From positions 1 to 36,849 of the IMG/VR virus record IMGVR_UViG_3300047510_002736: a stretch of 36,849 nt of DNA; one strand, 5' to 3'. The DNA is from a virus. Of the stretch, positions 14,719-21,948 are shown piece after piece. Made by a program: the position numbers and the translations under genes. The number at the start of each line of letters is the position of its first letter. Position 1 is the stretch's first letter. Under the pieces are notes generated by a model. The model saw only the letters and a program-made list of their open reading frames with translations, had not been told where the DNA came from and ran no database searches.

Positions 14719-15156
14719 ATGAACAATCAACTAGCAAGACTAGACGCCATTAATAGAGCACTTATTGGTTTCGACACTATGTTTGACCAAATGGAAAGAC
14801 GATTCGCTAACAGCGTTTCTAACAATTATCCCCCACACAACATTCTCAAAACTGGTGAGAATCAGTATGAGATTCAAATCGCTGTTACTGGTTTCAAGAA
14901 AGACGAAATCAATGTAACCGTAGAAGACAACGTGCTGATCATCAAAGGCGAAAGTCAAACATCAAATGAAAGCACTGATATGGTATACATACATCGAGGT
15001 CTAGCTACTCGTGATTTTGTTAAGGAATTTCCTTTAGCAGAATATATTGAGGTAGTTGGTGCAGAAACACAAAATGGTATGCTTTCTATCAAATTGGTAA
15101 GAAATATTCCAGAGTCTGCCAAACCTAAGGTAATCGATATCGTAGAGGTTAAGTAA
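14719..15156 (+). CDS. small heat-shock protein Hsp20 (IbpA-like)
   Basis: The 145-residue protein has an alpha-crystallin domain: NQYEIQIAVTGFKKDEINVTVEDNVLIIKGES, YIHRGLATRDFVKEFPLAEYIEVVGAETQNGMLSIKL, and the C-terminal IPESAKPKVIDI, close to the IbpA-type IPE-x-x-KP-(R/K)-x-I-x-I signature. The N-terminal FDTMFDQMERRFA is also IbpA-like. It is an ATP-independent holdase that passes clients to DnaK. T4-like phages of cyanobacteria and SAR11 often carry an Hsp20. It shares a duplicated leader with dnaK, implying joint control. Confidence 0.95.
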   Translation: MNNQLARLDAINRALIGFDTMFDQMERRFANSVSNNYPPHNILKTGENQYEIQIAVTGFKKDEINVTVEDNVLIIKGESQTSNESTDMVYIHRGLATRDFVKEFPLAEYIEVVGAETQNGMLSIKLVRNIPESAKPKVIDIVEVK

Positions 15157-15186
15157 TATTAGTGGGGGAGAAATCCCCTACTATTA
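15154..15186 (+). promoter_or_regulatory. hairpin between hsp20 and clpS
   Basis: GGGG and CCCC (around 15163-15178) pair across GAGAAAT, flanked by further complementary TAGT/ACTA and TAATA/TATTA with small bulges. No T run follows, so it is probably not a terminator. It sits just before the CCGGAG binding site of clpS and may protect the upstream mRNA or tune clpS translation. Confidence 0.45.
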
Positions 15187-15198
15187 CCGGAGCAACTA

Positions 15199-15498
15199 AT
15201 GAGCACAGAAATCAAAACAGAAGAAAAAGTTAAAGTTAATCTGCAACCTCCATCTTTATGGAAAGTAGTATTTTTAAATGACGATCAAACACCTATGGAA
15301 TTCGTCATTGAGTTGTTAACTTCGATTTTTAAACATAGAGAAGATACTGCTAAAGATCTCACTCTAGAAATACACAACACTGGCTCCGCTGTAGTAGGTG
15401 TTTTTAATTACGAAATAGCTGAGCACAAATCAGTAGAATCTACTAAACTTTCTAGATTGAACGGATTTCCGTTACAGATTAATTTAGAAAGAGAATGA
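15199..15498 (+). CDS. clpS: ClpS, N-degron adaptor of ClpAP
   Basis: The 99-residue product aligns with ClpS over its whole length: WKVVFLNDDQTPMEFVIELLTSIF, then LEIHNTGSAVVGVFNYEIAEHKS. The NDD of the N-degron pocket, the TPMEFV gate segment and the conserved His of LEIHNTG are all present. ClpS binds proteins with N-terminal Leu, Phe, Tyr or Trp and delivers them to ClpA. Neither ClpA nor ClpX is in the window. With phage ClpP and tmRNA it could redirect host proteolysis. It overlaps the next gene as ATGA. Confidence 0.95.
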   Translation: MSTEIKTEEKVKVNLQPPSLWKVVFLNDDQTPMEFVIELLTSIFKHREDTAKDLTLEIHNTGSAVVGVFNYEIAEHKSVESTKLSRLNGFPLQINLERE

Positions 15499-15761
15499 TC
15501 CAGGAAAATTATAAAATAATTTCTTATCAGAATGTAGGGTCAAAAAGATTCGGTCACTGGGCACTTATCAAAGATTATCGAACTCCAGCAGCTACTCTAG
15601 GAAAACAAGGAAGATTAAATTTCATTAGAACAATAGAACAGTCATTTGGAAAATTAGGTATCAAATGGCAGTATCAAAAAAACAATAGCAATACCTTTTT
15701 CATTAAATTCGATAGTGAAAAAGATCTCTTATTATTAATGTTGAAAATTTCTAAGGTGTAA
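15495..15761 (+). CDS. hypothetical phage protein (88 aa)
   Basis: The ATG overlaps the clpS stop (ATGA). The product begins MIQENYKIISYQNVGSKRFG followed by HWALIKDYRTPAATLG and ends SEKDLLLLMLKISKV. It is basic with an alpha/beta pattern. The last segment, a FxFdsekDLLLLMLK-type strand and helix, is reminiscent of the small proteins encoded near 30081-32083 (F-x-F...D...F-x-L-(K/R)-W), but lacks the final Trp. Function unknown; co-translation with clpS is likely. Confidence 0.7.
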   Translation: MIQENYKIISYQNVGSKRFGHWALIKDYRTPAATLGKQGRLNFIRTIEQSFGKLGIKWQYQKNNSNTFFIKFDSEKDLLLLMLKISKV

Positions 15762-15771
15762 ATAACACACT

Positions 15772-16311
15772 ATGAGCTTACGAGAAATAACTAAAGATTT
15801 ACATTCAGATGCAGAACGTACAGAGTTTGCTAAAAAACTTTTAAGCGGATCTATATCTAAAGAGGACTACGCCAACTACCTATGGCAAATGGTTTTGGTT
15901 TATCAACCTATCGAAATGGGTAACAAAATACTAGGTAATTTTGCCAGCCTCCCGGACATTGAAAGGACCTGGCCGATCTATCAAGATTTTATCGAACTAG
16001 CTGGAAAAGATCACGATTTTAAATGGTTACCGTCTACTATCGGATACCATAATTATCTGTTAGAACTGATCAATGACCCAGAAAGAAAACATCTTATCAA
16101 GGCACATCTTTATTGTCGTCATATGGGAGATCTATATGGCGGCCAAATGATTGCCAAACGTGTACCTGGACAAGGACGTTTTTACAAGTTTAAAGATCCA
16201 GAAAAACTCAAGGAACAGATACGTGCAGAGCTAACAGATGACTTAGGTGACGAAGCTCGTGTAGCCTTTGAATGGGCAATAAAAATTATGCAAGATTTGA
16301 ATAAGGAATAA
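15772..16311 (+). CDS. heme oxygenase
   Basis: The 179-residue protein starts [22 protein letters not shown], matching the proximal-His helix of HO-1-type enzymes (His11). It carries [17 protein letters not shown], the GDL-x-GG distal-helix signature. It is a single-domain soluble enzyme that would open heme to biliverdin IXalpha, CO and iron. In cyanophages the homologous ho1 sits beside bilin reductase genes. Here a bilin reductase lies one gene downstream, supporting the biliverdin route. Length is somewhat short compared with cyanobacterial HO1 (about 240) but the core helices are all present. Electrons would come from host or phage ferredoxin, not seen in this window. Confidence 0.92.
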   Translation: MSLREITKDLHSDAERTEFAKKLLSGSISKEDYANYLWQMVLVYQPIEMGNKILGNFASLPDIERTWPIYQDFIELAGKDHDFKWLPSTIGYHNYLLELINDPERKHLIKAHLYCRHMGDLYGGQMIAKRVPGQGRFYKFKDPEKLKEQIRAELTDDLGDEARVAFEWAIKIMQDLNKE

Positions 16312-16312
16312 A

Positions 16313-17599
16313 ATGGATTATAAAATCGCAGACATACAGTTAGCTGACTGGGGAAGAAAAGAAATAGCGATCGCCGAAACAGAAATGCCCGGATTAATGG
16401 CGATTAAAAAAGAATATAAAAATAAGTTTCCTCTAAAGGGAGCAAGAATCGCAGGTAGTCTACATATGACTGTGCAGACTGCTGTTCTAATAGAAACTCT
16501 TATAGATTTAGGAGCAGAGGTAAGATGGTCTAGTTGTAATATCTTTTCAACACAAGATCATGCAGCGGCAGCATTGGCTTCTAAAGGTATTCCAGTATTC
16601 GCTTGGAAAGGCGAGACCGAAGAAGAATATTGGTGGTGTATAGAACAAACAATATCAGGACCAAATAACTGGAAACCAAATATGCTTTTAGACGACGGTC
16701 ACGATCTAACAGCCTTTGTACACGACAAGTATCCCGATTTATTAAAAGATATCATAGGCGTAACTGAAGAAACCACAACCGGCATCCATAAACTGTTGGA
16801 GAGGATTTCTAAAGGAACACTGCATCTCAGAGCTATCAATGTCAACGATAGTGTAACGAAATCAAAATTCGATAACTTATACGGTTGCCGCGAAAGTCTA
16901 GTTGACTCAATCAAGAGAGCCACTGATGTAATGATAGCAGGCAAGATAGCGGTAGTATGTGGCTATGGAGATGTAGGCAAAGGTTCTGCACAGTCTCTCC
17001 GAGCTCTGTCGGCCCAAGTATGGATTACAGAAGTTGATCCTATCTGTGCGTTGCAGGCTGCTATGGAAGGTTATAAAGTAGTGACCATGGAGTATGCAGC
17101 AGACAAAGCAGACATTTTTGTCACAGCCACAGGAAACATAGATGTCATAACTTACAATCATATGTCTAGAATGAAAAACAATTCTATTGTGTGCAACATA
17201 GGACATTTTGACAGTGAAATTGATATTGCTAGTTTAAAAAACTGCGTATGGGATGAAATCAAACCGCAGGTCGATCACGTAATTTTTCCTGACGGAAAAA
17301 GAATTATAGTTCTAGCCAAAGGCAGACTGGTAAATCTAGGTTGTGCCACCGGTCACCCTAGCTATGTTATGAGTAACAGTTTTACTAATCAAGCATTAGC
17401 ACAGATCGATTTATTCAATAATCCTGACAAATACGAAATTGGAAAACTATATCTACTTCCTAAAAAGTTAGATGAGAAGGTTGCCAGATTGCATTTAGAT
17501 CAGATTGGTGCCACGTTAACCAATTTAACTGTTAATCAGGCTGCATACATTAATGTTGAAGTCGATGGTCCTTATAAATTAGAAACATATAGGTACTAA
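16313..17599 (+). CDS. ahcY: S-adenosylhomocysteine hydrolase
   Basis: The 428-residue product is a full adenosylhomocysteinase. It shows [54 protein letters not shown], the NAD-binding [21 protein letters not shown]-like [39 protein letters not shown] and the C-terminal KLETYRY. It hydrolyses S-adenosylhomocysteine to adenosine and homocysteine, relieving inhibition of methyltransferases. One base separates it from the heme oxygenase stop, and the bilin reductase starts right after its own stop, so the three genes are translated as one unit. The link between SAH recycling and bilin synthesis is not obvious. Confidence 0.96.
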   Translation: MDYKIADIQLADWGRKEIAIAETEMPGLMAIKKEYKNKFPLKGARIAGSLHMTVQTAVLIETLIDLGAEVRWSSCNIFSTQDHAAAALASKGIPVFAWKGETEEEYWWCIEQTISGPNNWKPNMLLDDGHDLTAFVHDKYPDLLKDIIGVTEETTTGIHKLLERISKGTLHLRAINVNDSVTKSKFDNLYGCRESLVDSIKRATDVMIAGKIAVVCGYGDVGKGSAQSLRALSAQVWITEVDPICALQAAMEGYKVVTMEYAADKADIFVTATGNIDVITYNHMSRMKNNSIVCNIGHFDSEIDIASLKNCVWDEIKPQVDHVIFPDGKRIIVLAKGRLVNLGCATGHPSYVMSNSFTNQALAQIDLFNNPDKYEIGKLYLLPKKLDEKVARLHLDQIGATLTNLTVNQAAYINVEVDGPYKLETYRY

Positions 17600-18277
17600 A
17601 TGTCTGCGGTATGGTCGAAACTGATAGAGATACAGAATCTATTAACTAAAAAATTTAACGAATCTGGGATCGAATCATTTGAACCAGGGATGGAACGTTT
17701 CAATCAGCCGGGTTGGGTAAACAGGGTATGGACTAGTGGTAATTATCGTAGAGCTCACATTGACGTAGTCGATGCCCGATCCACAAAGGGCCTCTGGATG
17801 ATGCACTGTTGTGTATTTCCTCATATCCATAACCCGGCGCCCATTTTTGGTTTTGATGTTATCGCAGGAAAAAATAAGATCACAGGCTGTTTCATAGATT
17901 ATAGTCCAACCACAGATCGTAATCACCCTATGAATCAATACTTCGCCGAAGAAGTCAGTAGATACGATTGGATCAAAAAACGAGATCTTCCAGATTGGGC
18001 ACAGCGTATTTTTAGTTCAAATATGGTAGCTGCTGGAAATGTCAGCGACGAGTCTGAATTATCTCAAATTGAAAGTCTAGCACATATACTAATAAACCAT
18101 TACGTAGAAACAGTAGGAGAAACCAATAATAAAGTAGCAGATGCTACTTTTGAGCAAAACTATTACGCTCAAAATCAAAAAATGAATCCACATACTCCTA
18201 AAGTTATGGCTAGTTTAGGTTTAAATCAGGAAGATGTAAGGATTTTCATACAGGACTGCCTTTTTCCTGAAATTTAG
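17600..18277 (+). CDS. ferredoxin-dependent bilin reductase (PcyA/PcyX-like)
   Basis: The 225-residue protein has the bilin reductase core: RAHIDVVDARSTKGLWMMHCCVFPHIHNPAPIFGFDVIAGKNKITGCFIDYSP. His69 and Asp86 are 17 residues apart, as are the catalytic His88 and Asp105 of cyanobacterial PcyA, so they probably correspond. FxxN(M)...YVETV and YYAQNQKMNPHTPKVMASLG fit the C-terminal half. These enzymes reduce biliverdin to phycobilins with ferredoxin electrons. Whether this one makes phycocyanobilin or phycoerythrobilin (as I recall for phage PcyX) cannot be read from sequence. The window has no phycobiliprotein or phytochrome gene, so the acceptor of the pigment is unknown. Confidence 0.88.
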   Translation: MSAVWSKLIEIQNLLTKKFNESGIESFEPGMERFNQPGWVNRVWTSGNYRRAHIDVVDARSTKGLWMMHCCVFPHIHNPAPIFGFDVIAGKNKITGCFIDYSPTTDRNHPMNQYFAEEVSRYDWIKKRDLPDWAQRIFSSNMVAAGNVSDESELSQIESLAHILINHYVETVGETNNKVADATFEQNYYAQNQKMNPHTPKVMASLGLNQEDVRIFIQDCLFPEI

Positions 18278-18302
18278 TAAAAACGCTATATAAATAGCAT
18301 AA

Positions 18303-18671
18303 ATGGAAATACTACTACTTTTATTATTTCTGCAGGTTAAACACTGGTACGCAGATTTTAAAGTCCAAACTTATTTACAGACCGTAAAAAAAGGAGTTTG
18401 GTTAGATCCTGTTGGAATTAGTCACAGCAGTGATCATGTCGCCTATACATTAGTAGCTCTATTGGCATTTAATTTCATCCATCCTCTATCCGGTTTTACA
18501 ATTTTAATTGTTGCATTTTCAGAAGGTATTTTACACTACATAATAGATTTTGTAAAAGTAAAATACGGATGCAAAGACAACACTAAACCACAATTCTGGA
18601 ATCAATTTGGTTTAGATCAATTCGCTCATCAATTTACCTATCTAGGTATTGCGTATATTCTGTTGGTTTAA
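18303..18671 (+). CDS. DUF3307 membrane protein
   Basis: The 122-residue protein contains four hydrophobic segments and the DUF3307 signature residues: LQVKHWYADFKVQT near the N-terminus, a HxxAYTL segment, ILHYIIDFVKVKYG in the middle, and LDQFAHQFTYLGIAYILL at the end. The conserved His and Asp residues on membrane helices suggest a metal or cofactor site; the family function is unknown. It is preceded by TATAAATA (18289-18296), which could be a phage late promoter, and by a GCTAT/ATAGC dyad. Confidence 0.78.
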   Translation: MEILLLLLFLQVKHWYADFKVQTYLQTVKKGVWLDPVGISHSSDHVAYTLVALLAFNFIHPLSGFTILIVAFSEGILHYIIDFVKVKYGCKDNTKPQFWNQFGLDQFAHQFTYLGIAYILLV

Positions 18672-18678
18672 CTCGTAC

Positions 18679-18720
18679 TATAATTTTCTAGGCCGGTTCA
18701 CTAAATAATTAGTAACCGGG
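18679..18720 (+). promoter_or_regulatory. promoter -10 and strong 5' stem-loop of the curli operon
   Basis: TATAAT at 18679-18684 has no good -35. Beginning near the expected transcription start, CCGGTT-C-ACTAA (18693-18704) pairs with TTAGT-AACCGG (18709-18719) around ATAA, one unpaired C apart. The 3' arm touches the GGGAG binding site, and a competing GGTTC/GAACC pairing (18695-18699 with 18724-18728) reaches the start codon, so the leader could control csgF translation. Confidence 0.5.
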
Positions 18721-18729
18721 AGCGAACCG

Positions 18730-19188
18730 ATGAAGAAAACGTTAGTATCTTTAGGGATATTTTTATCCTTATCGACGGCAAGTCAGTCTGCTGAACTTGT
18801 CCATCAATTCAACAGTCCATCATTTTCTGGAGTAGGATATTCCAGTCATGCATTGACCATTTACGGTCAAGAACTCAGTCGTAAATTAGCTATTGCTGCA
18901 GAAAAAAAAGCAGATGCTTTAAAAGCAGAACAAGATGCTAAAAATACGACTATGGCCAAATTCGTTGCAAACTTAGAAAGTCGTGTTTATAACGAATTAG
19001 CAAGACAAATCACTGAAAAATTATTTGAGGGGCAAGGCACCCAAGCATCCGGAACATTTGCGTTCAACGGTGGTACAATTACCTACACCAAGGCAGGTAG
19101 TCTGATAGAGATTACCATAAGAGATGAAAACGGAAATGTAACAACAATGACAGTACCAATTGGAGATTTCGGATGGCTAGCACCTTAA
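18730..19188 (+). CDS. csgF: CsgF-like curli assembly factor
   Basis: The 152-residue product has a signal peptide (MKKTLVSLGIFLSLSTASQSA) and then LVHQFNSPSFSGVGYSSHALTIYGQE, which corresponds to the CsgF N-terminal segment LVYxFxNPSFGGNP that plugs the CsgG pore. The middle is a helix (about residues 45-95) and the end is beta-rich with FNGGTITYTKAGSLIEITIRDENG, as in CsgF. In curli, CsgF links the pore to the nucleator at the cell surface. It overlaps csgG by 16 bases, as expected for partners. Confidence 0.88.
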   Translation: MKKTLVSLGIFLSLSTASQSAELVHQFNSPSFSGVGYSSHALTIYGQELSRKLAIAAEKKADALKAEQDAKNTTMAKFVANLESRVYNELARQITEKLFEGQGTQASGTFAFNGGTITYTKAGSLIEITIRDENGNVTTMTVPIGDFGWLAP

Positions 19189-20090
19189 TTAAATTAACAC
19201 CCCTGGCTTTGGCATTATTTTTAGCAGGTTGCGGAACAGTAGGTAATGCTGTTCGTAGCTTCGATGATCCCAAAGTAACAAAACCAGCTCTTAAAGCTGA
19301 ATCAAATCTAAAAGAACCTCAAAGCGGATCTATACCTGTAGCAGTCTATAATTTTAGAGATATGACTGGCCAACGTAAGGCTAGTCAAAATATCGCAAGT
19401 CTAAGCTCTGCTGTGACTCAAGGAGCAGATGCATACCTTGTGAAAAGTCTACAGGAAGTAGGCAGCGGTAAATGGTTTAAAGTTCTCGAAAGAGGCGGAT
19501 TAGATAATCTTATCAAAGAAAGACAACTAATACGTCAGATGAGAGAACTGTATCAAGGTGATAAAGCACAACCTTTACCACCTATGTTGTTCGCTGGAAT
19601 GATACTCGAAGGTGGTATCATAGGCTATGATAGTAACACAATGAGTGGTGGTTCCGGAGCTAGATTATTAGGCATTGGGGCTAGCACAGAATACAGACAA
19701 GACGAAGTTACAATTAGTCTTAGAGCAGTATCAGTATCTACCGGTGAAGTACTAACTGTAGTTAATATTTCTAAGAGTGTTTACAGTTTCCAAGACAAGG
19801 CTGGTGTTTTAAGATTTTATGAAGCAGGCACTAAAGCATTAGAATTAGAAACAGGATCTGCCACGAACGAATCAATGAATAAGGCTATTCAATTAGCGAT
19901 TCATGCAGCAGTGATAGAATTGATTCGTGAGGGAGAAAAGAAAGGCCATTGGTCTTATAAATCAGAGGAGAAAAAAGATGAGTTGGTTCAAAAAAACACC
20001 ACATCCAAAATCGAATCCGAAGCGACACCCCCAGTACCTAAGTCCGATGACGGAAAAAATACTGGAGGAGAATCAGTTAAAACAAAATAA
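19173..20090 (+). CDS. csgG: CsgG-like outer-membrane curli secretion channel (lipoprotein)
   Basis: The 305-residue product has a lipoprotein signal with LFLAGCGT and modified Cys20. CsgG hallmarks follow: SIPVAVYNFRDMTGQRKA, LVKSLQEVGSGKWFKVLERGGLDNLIKERQLIRQ, PPMLFAGMILEGGIIGYDSNTMSGGSGARLLGIGASTEYRQDEVTISLRAVSVSTGEVL. CsgG forms a nonameric beta-barrel through which unfolded curlin leaves the cell. The constriction-forming and transmembrane hairpins are covered by this sequence, so the protein looks functional. A Lys/Ser-rich tail of about 40 residues is additional to E. coli CsgG (277 residues). Confidence 0.95.
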   Translation: MASTLIKLTPLALALFLAGCGTVGNAVRSFDDPKVTKPALKAESNLKEPQSGSIPVAVYNFRDMTGQRKASQNIASLSSAVTQGADAYLVKSLQEVGSGKWFKVLERGGLDNLIKERQLIRQMRELYQGDKAQPLPPMLFAGMILEGGIIGYDSNTMSGGSGARLLGIGASTEYRQDEVTISLRAVSVSTGEVLTVVNISKSVYSFQDKAGVLRFYEAGTKALELETGSATNESMNKAIQLAIHAAVIELIREGEKKGHWSYKSEEKKDELVQKNTTSKIESEATPPVPKSDDGKNTGGESVKTK

Positions 20091-20106
20091 AAAGAACCAA
20101 ATAGGG

Positions 20107-20134
20107 TTGGATTCTTTAAAAAATAAGGTACAAT
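20107..20134 (+). promoter_or_regulatory. weak promoter before the first curlin gene
   Basis: TTGGAT (20107-20112) and TACAAT (20129-20134) are 16 bp apart in the gap between csgG and the curlin gene. They match the consensus at four and five positions. A separate start here would allow curlin to be made in excess of the secretion parts. Confidence 0.45.
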
Positions 20135-20164
20135 AATAACAATAACAGTACCAAGGAGCGAAAA

Positions 20165-20848
20165 ATGATTAAAAATAATTATGGTAAAATGGCCTTCATT
20201 ATGGCGGCTATGTTTTGGGGTTCAGGAGCATACGCTAACAACACAGTTTATATAGAACAAGCAGGTAGTTCTAACACTGTAACAATTACTCAGGTAGGCA
20301 GCACCAACCGAGTAGGAAACAGCGGTCTTAATAACCAAAGTAAAATAACCGGAAGCACAAACACATTAACAGCCAGTCAAACTGGCGATGGCAACATCAT
20401 AGATTATACTGTAGTAGGTAATGGTAATACGATTACAAAAACTGTCACAGGTGATACTAATCAAATAACCTTTACCTGTGGCGATGGTACCACAGCCTGT
20501 ACCAACGTAACTAGCACTATGACAATCGCTGGAGACAGCAATACTGTTACTAGCACAATAAAAGGAAGTAGCATTGCAAATACGTTGAGTATTACTGGAG
20601 ATAACAATACTGTTACACAGTCTATATTAACAAATAATTCTACCAGCAGTATCACTATCCTAGGAGACAGCAATACATTCACTAGCTCTATGGCAGGAGC
20701 CAGTGCAGGTCTAGGACATTCATTAATGGCTGCTGTAACTGGAACTTCTAACACACATTCTGTGACACAGAGCGGATCAGTTAATACAACAGTAAACATA
20801 GTCACAACTGGTAACAGCAATGCTGTAACTGTAACCACAGGAAACTAA
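20165..20848 (+). CDS. curlin-like amyloid repeat protein
   Basis: The 227-residue protein has a signal peptide ending in GAYA and then a series of curlin-type repeats of about 20-25 residues, such as NTVYIEQAGSSNTVTITQVGSTN and GDGNIIDYTVVGNGNTITKTV. The recurring N-(T/x)-(V/I)-x-x-x-(Q/x)-x-G-x-x-N spacing fits curlin repeats, although some Gln positions are replaced by Thr or Ser. It is almost free of charged residues, as expected for an extracellular amyloid subunit. One repeat has a pair of cysteines (FTCGDGTTACTN), unusual for CsgA. It is the probable substrate of the CsgG/CsgF pore and overlaps the FecR gene by TAATG. Confidence 0.85.
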   Translation: MIKNNYGKMAFIMAAMFWGSGAYANNTVYIEQAGSSNTVTITQVGSTNRVGNSGLNNQSKITGSTNTLTASQTGDGNIIDYTVVGNGNTITKTVTGDTNQITFTCGDGTTACTNVTSTMTIAGDSNTVTSTIKGSSIANTLSITGDNNTVTQSILTNNSTSSITILGDSNTFTSSMAGASAGLGHSLMAAVTGTSNTHSVTQSGSVNTTVNIVTTGNSNAVTVTTGN

Positions 20849-21948
20849 TGAAACATTTATGGCTGGTTCTATTATTGATTGCATCTGGGGCTCAAGCCAA
20901 CATAGGCAAAATAACTGAGCTCCAGGGCACAGCCGTTGAAATTAAAAGAGGTAGTAAATCTATCAAAGCATCGAAAGATTCTGTGATAGAATCAAATGAC
21001 ACTGTCAGTGTCGGATCAAATACAAAACTCACGATCACTTTTTCAGATAACAGCACAGCAAAAATAACTGAAAACAGTAAACTTATTATAGATGACTTTG
21101 TCTATGATCCTAAAGGCGGAGCTTCTAAGAGTTCTATGAAAGTGGCGTTAGGGACAGTCCGAATGGCTTCGGGTGCTATAGCTAAAAATTCTGCTCAGAA
21201 CGTTAATATAAAAACTCCAACAGCCGCCATAGCTGTGAGAGGAACAGACTTTGCCATGACCGTAGACGAACTTGGTAGAAGCACTGTAGTACTATTACCT
21301 AGTTGTAAAGACGATCGTGATGCACAACGGGTGGAATTACCAGGAAACTGTGTATGTGGTGCTATAGATGTAACTACTACTGCAGGAAAAGTCAGTATGG
21401 ATAGTCCATTTTTAGCTACCTATGCTGTTAGTCATCAAGAATCTCCTTTGCCCCCTGTTCAAGTTGATCCTAGCGTGATGAATGCCTACGGTGAAGGATC
21501 ATTAAAGAAACCCGAGCAGGTAGTTAAAGCTGTTGCCGAAAGAGATCAAAAGAAAGAAGAACGAAAAGATAGGAGTCGTGCTAACGATGACGAAAGAAAA
21601 GCAGCGAGAGATAACAATGACGAAGTGGCACGAAAAGATAGAGAAGGCAATTCGGACAGGAATATACAAAGAGCACTATCTGGGGAAATAGGAACAACAA
21701 AGGTTGGGTCTACTGAACAGACAGCAGGCAATCCTTGTTGGCCATTTACCAGTTGCGGAAATGAAAAAGGATATAATTGGTACGAACACGTTGATCCTTT
21801 AAGAGGTAATGTGATACACATTAGATCATTAGAAACTACTGACACAACTACCTATAACATTTCAGTCAACAATGTTGACGTTAGTCAACGTCAAGTCGGT
21901 AGCGGTGCTAATGGTAACGTAGTGACGGTAAGACAATGGAACAGATAA
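20848..21948 (+). CDS. exported FecR-domain protein
   Basis: The 366-residue product has a signal peptide (cleavage near QANIG) and a FecR domain at about residues 20-145: GKITELQGTAVEIKRG, NDTVSVGSNTKLTITFSDNSTAKITENSKLIID, GTVRMASGAIAKNSAQNVNIKTPTAAIAVRGTDFAM. The GT(D/E)F segment is typical of the periplasmic FecR fold. A region with clustered cysteines (SCKDDRD...GNCVCG) and a highly charged Arg/Lys/Asp/Glu linker (about 220-285) follow. FecR proteins sense or scaffold in the periplasm; in bacteria they are often neighbours of CHASE2 cyclases, one of which lies at 25006. Confidence 0.85.
   Translation: MKHLWLVLLLIASGAQANIGKITELQGTAVEIKRGSKSIKASKDSVIESNDTVSVGSNTKLTITFSDNSTAKITENSKLIIDDFVYDPKGGASKSSMKVALGTVRMASGAIAKNSAQNVNIKTPTAAIAVRGTDFAMTVDELGRSTVVLLPSCKDDRDAQRVELPGNCVCGAIDVTTTAGKVSMDSPFLATYAVSHQESPLPPVQVDPSVMNAYGEGSLKKPEQVVKAVAERDQKKEERKDRSRANDDERKAARDNNDEVARKDREGNSDRNIQRALSGEIGTTKVGSTEQTAGNPCWPFTSCGNEKGYNWYEHVDPLRGNVIHIRSLETTDTTTYNISVNNVDVSQRQVGSGANGNVVTVRQWNR

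Noticed and set aside
12579-18277. The idea that the dnaK to bilin-reductase part is bacterial chromosome joined by misassembly.
   Set aside because: Typical phage proteins (14483-14674) lie between dnaK and hsp20, and overlaps and gene spacing stay phage-like throughout.
20461-20838. A 125-residue minus-strand frame opposite the first curlin gene.
   Set aside because: Repeat-driven antisense shadow of low-complexity curlin codons, no start signal.
20250-20840. Regular repeats in the curlin gene considered as a CRISPR-like or tandem DNA repeat.
   Set aside because: The periodicity is at protein level (curlin repeats); the DNA units differ and there are no conserved repeats with spacers.
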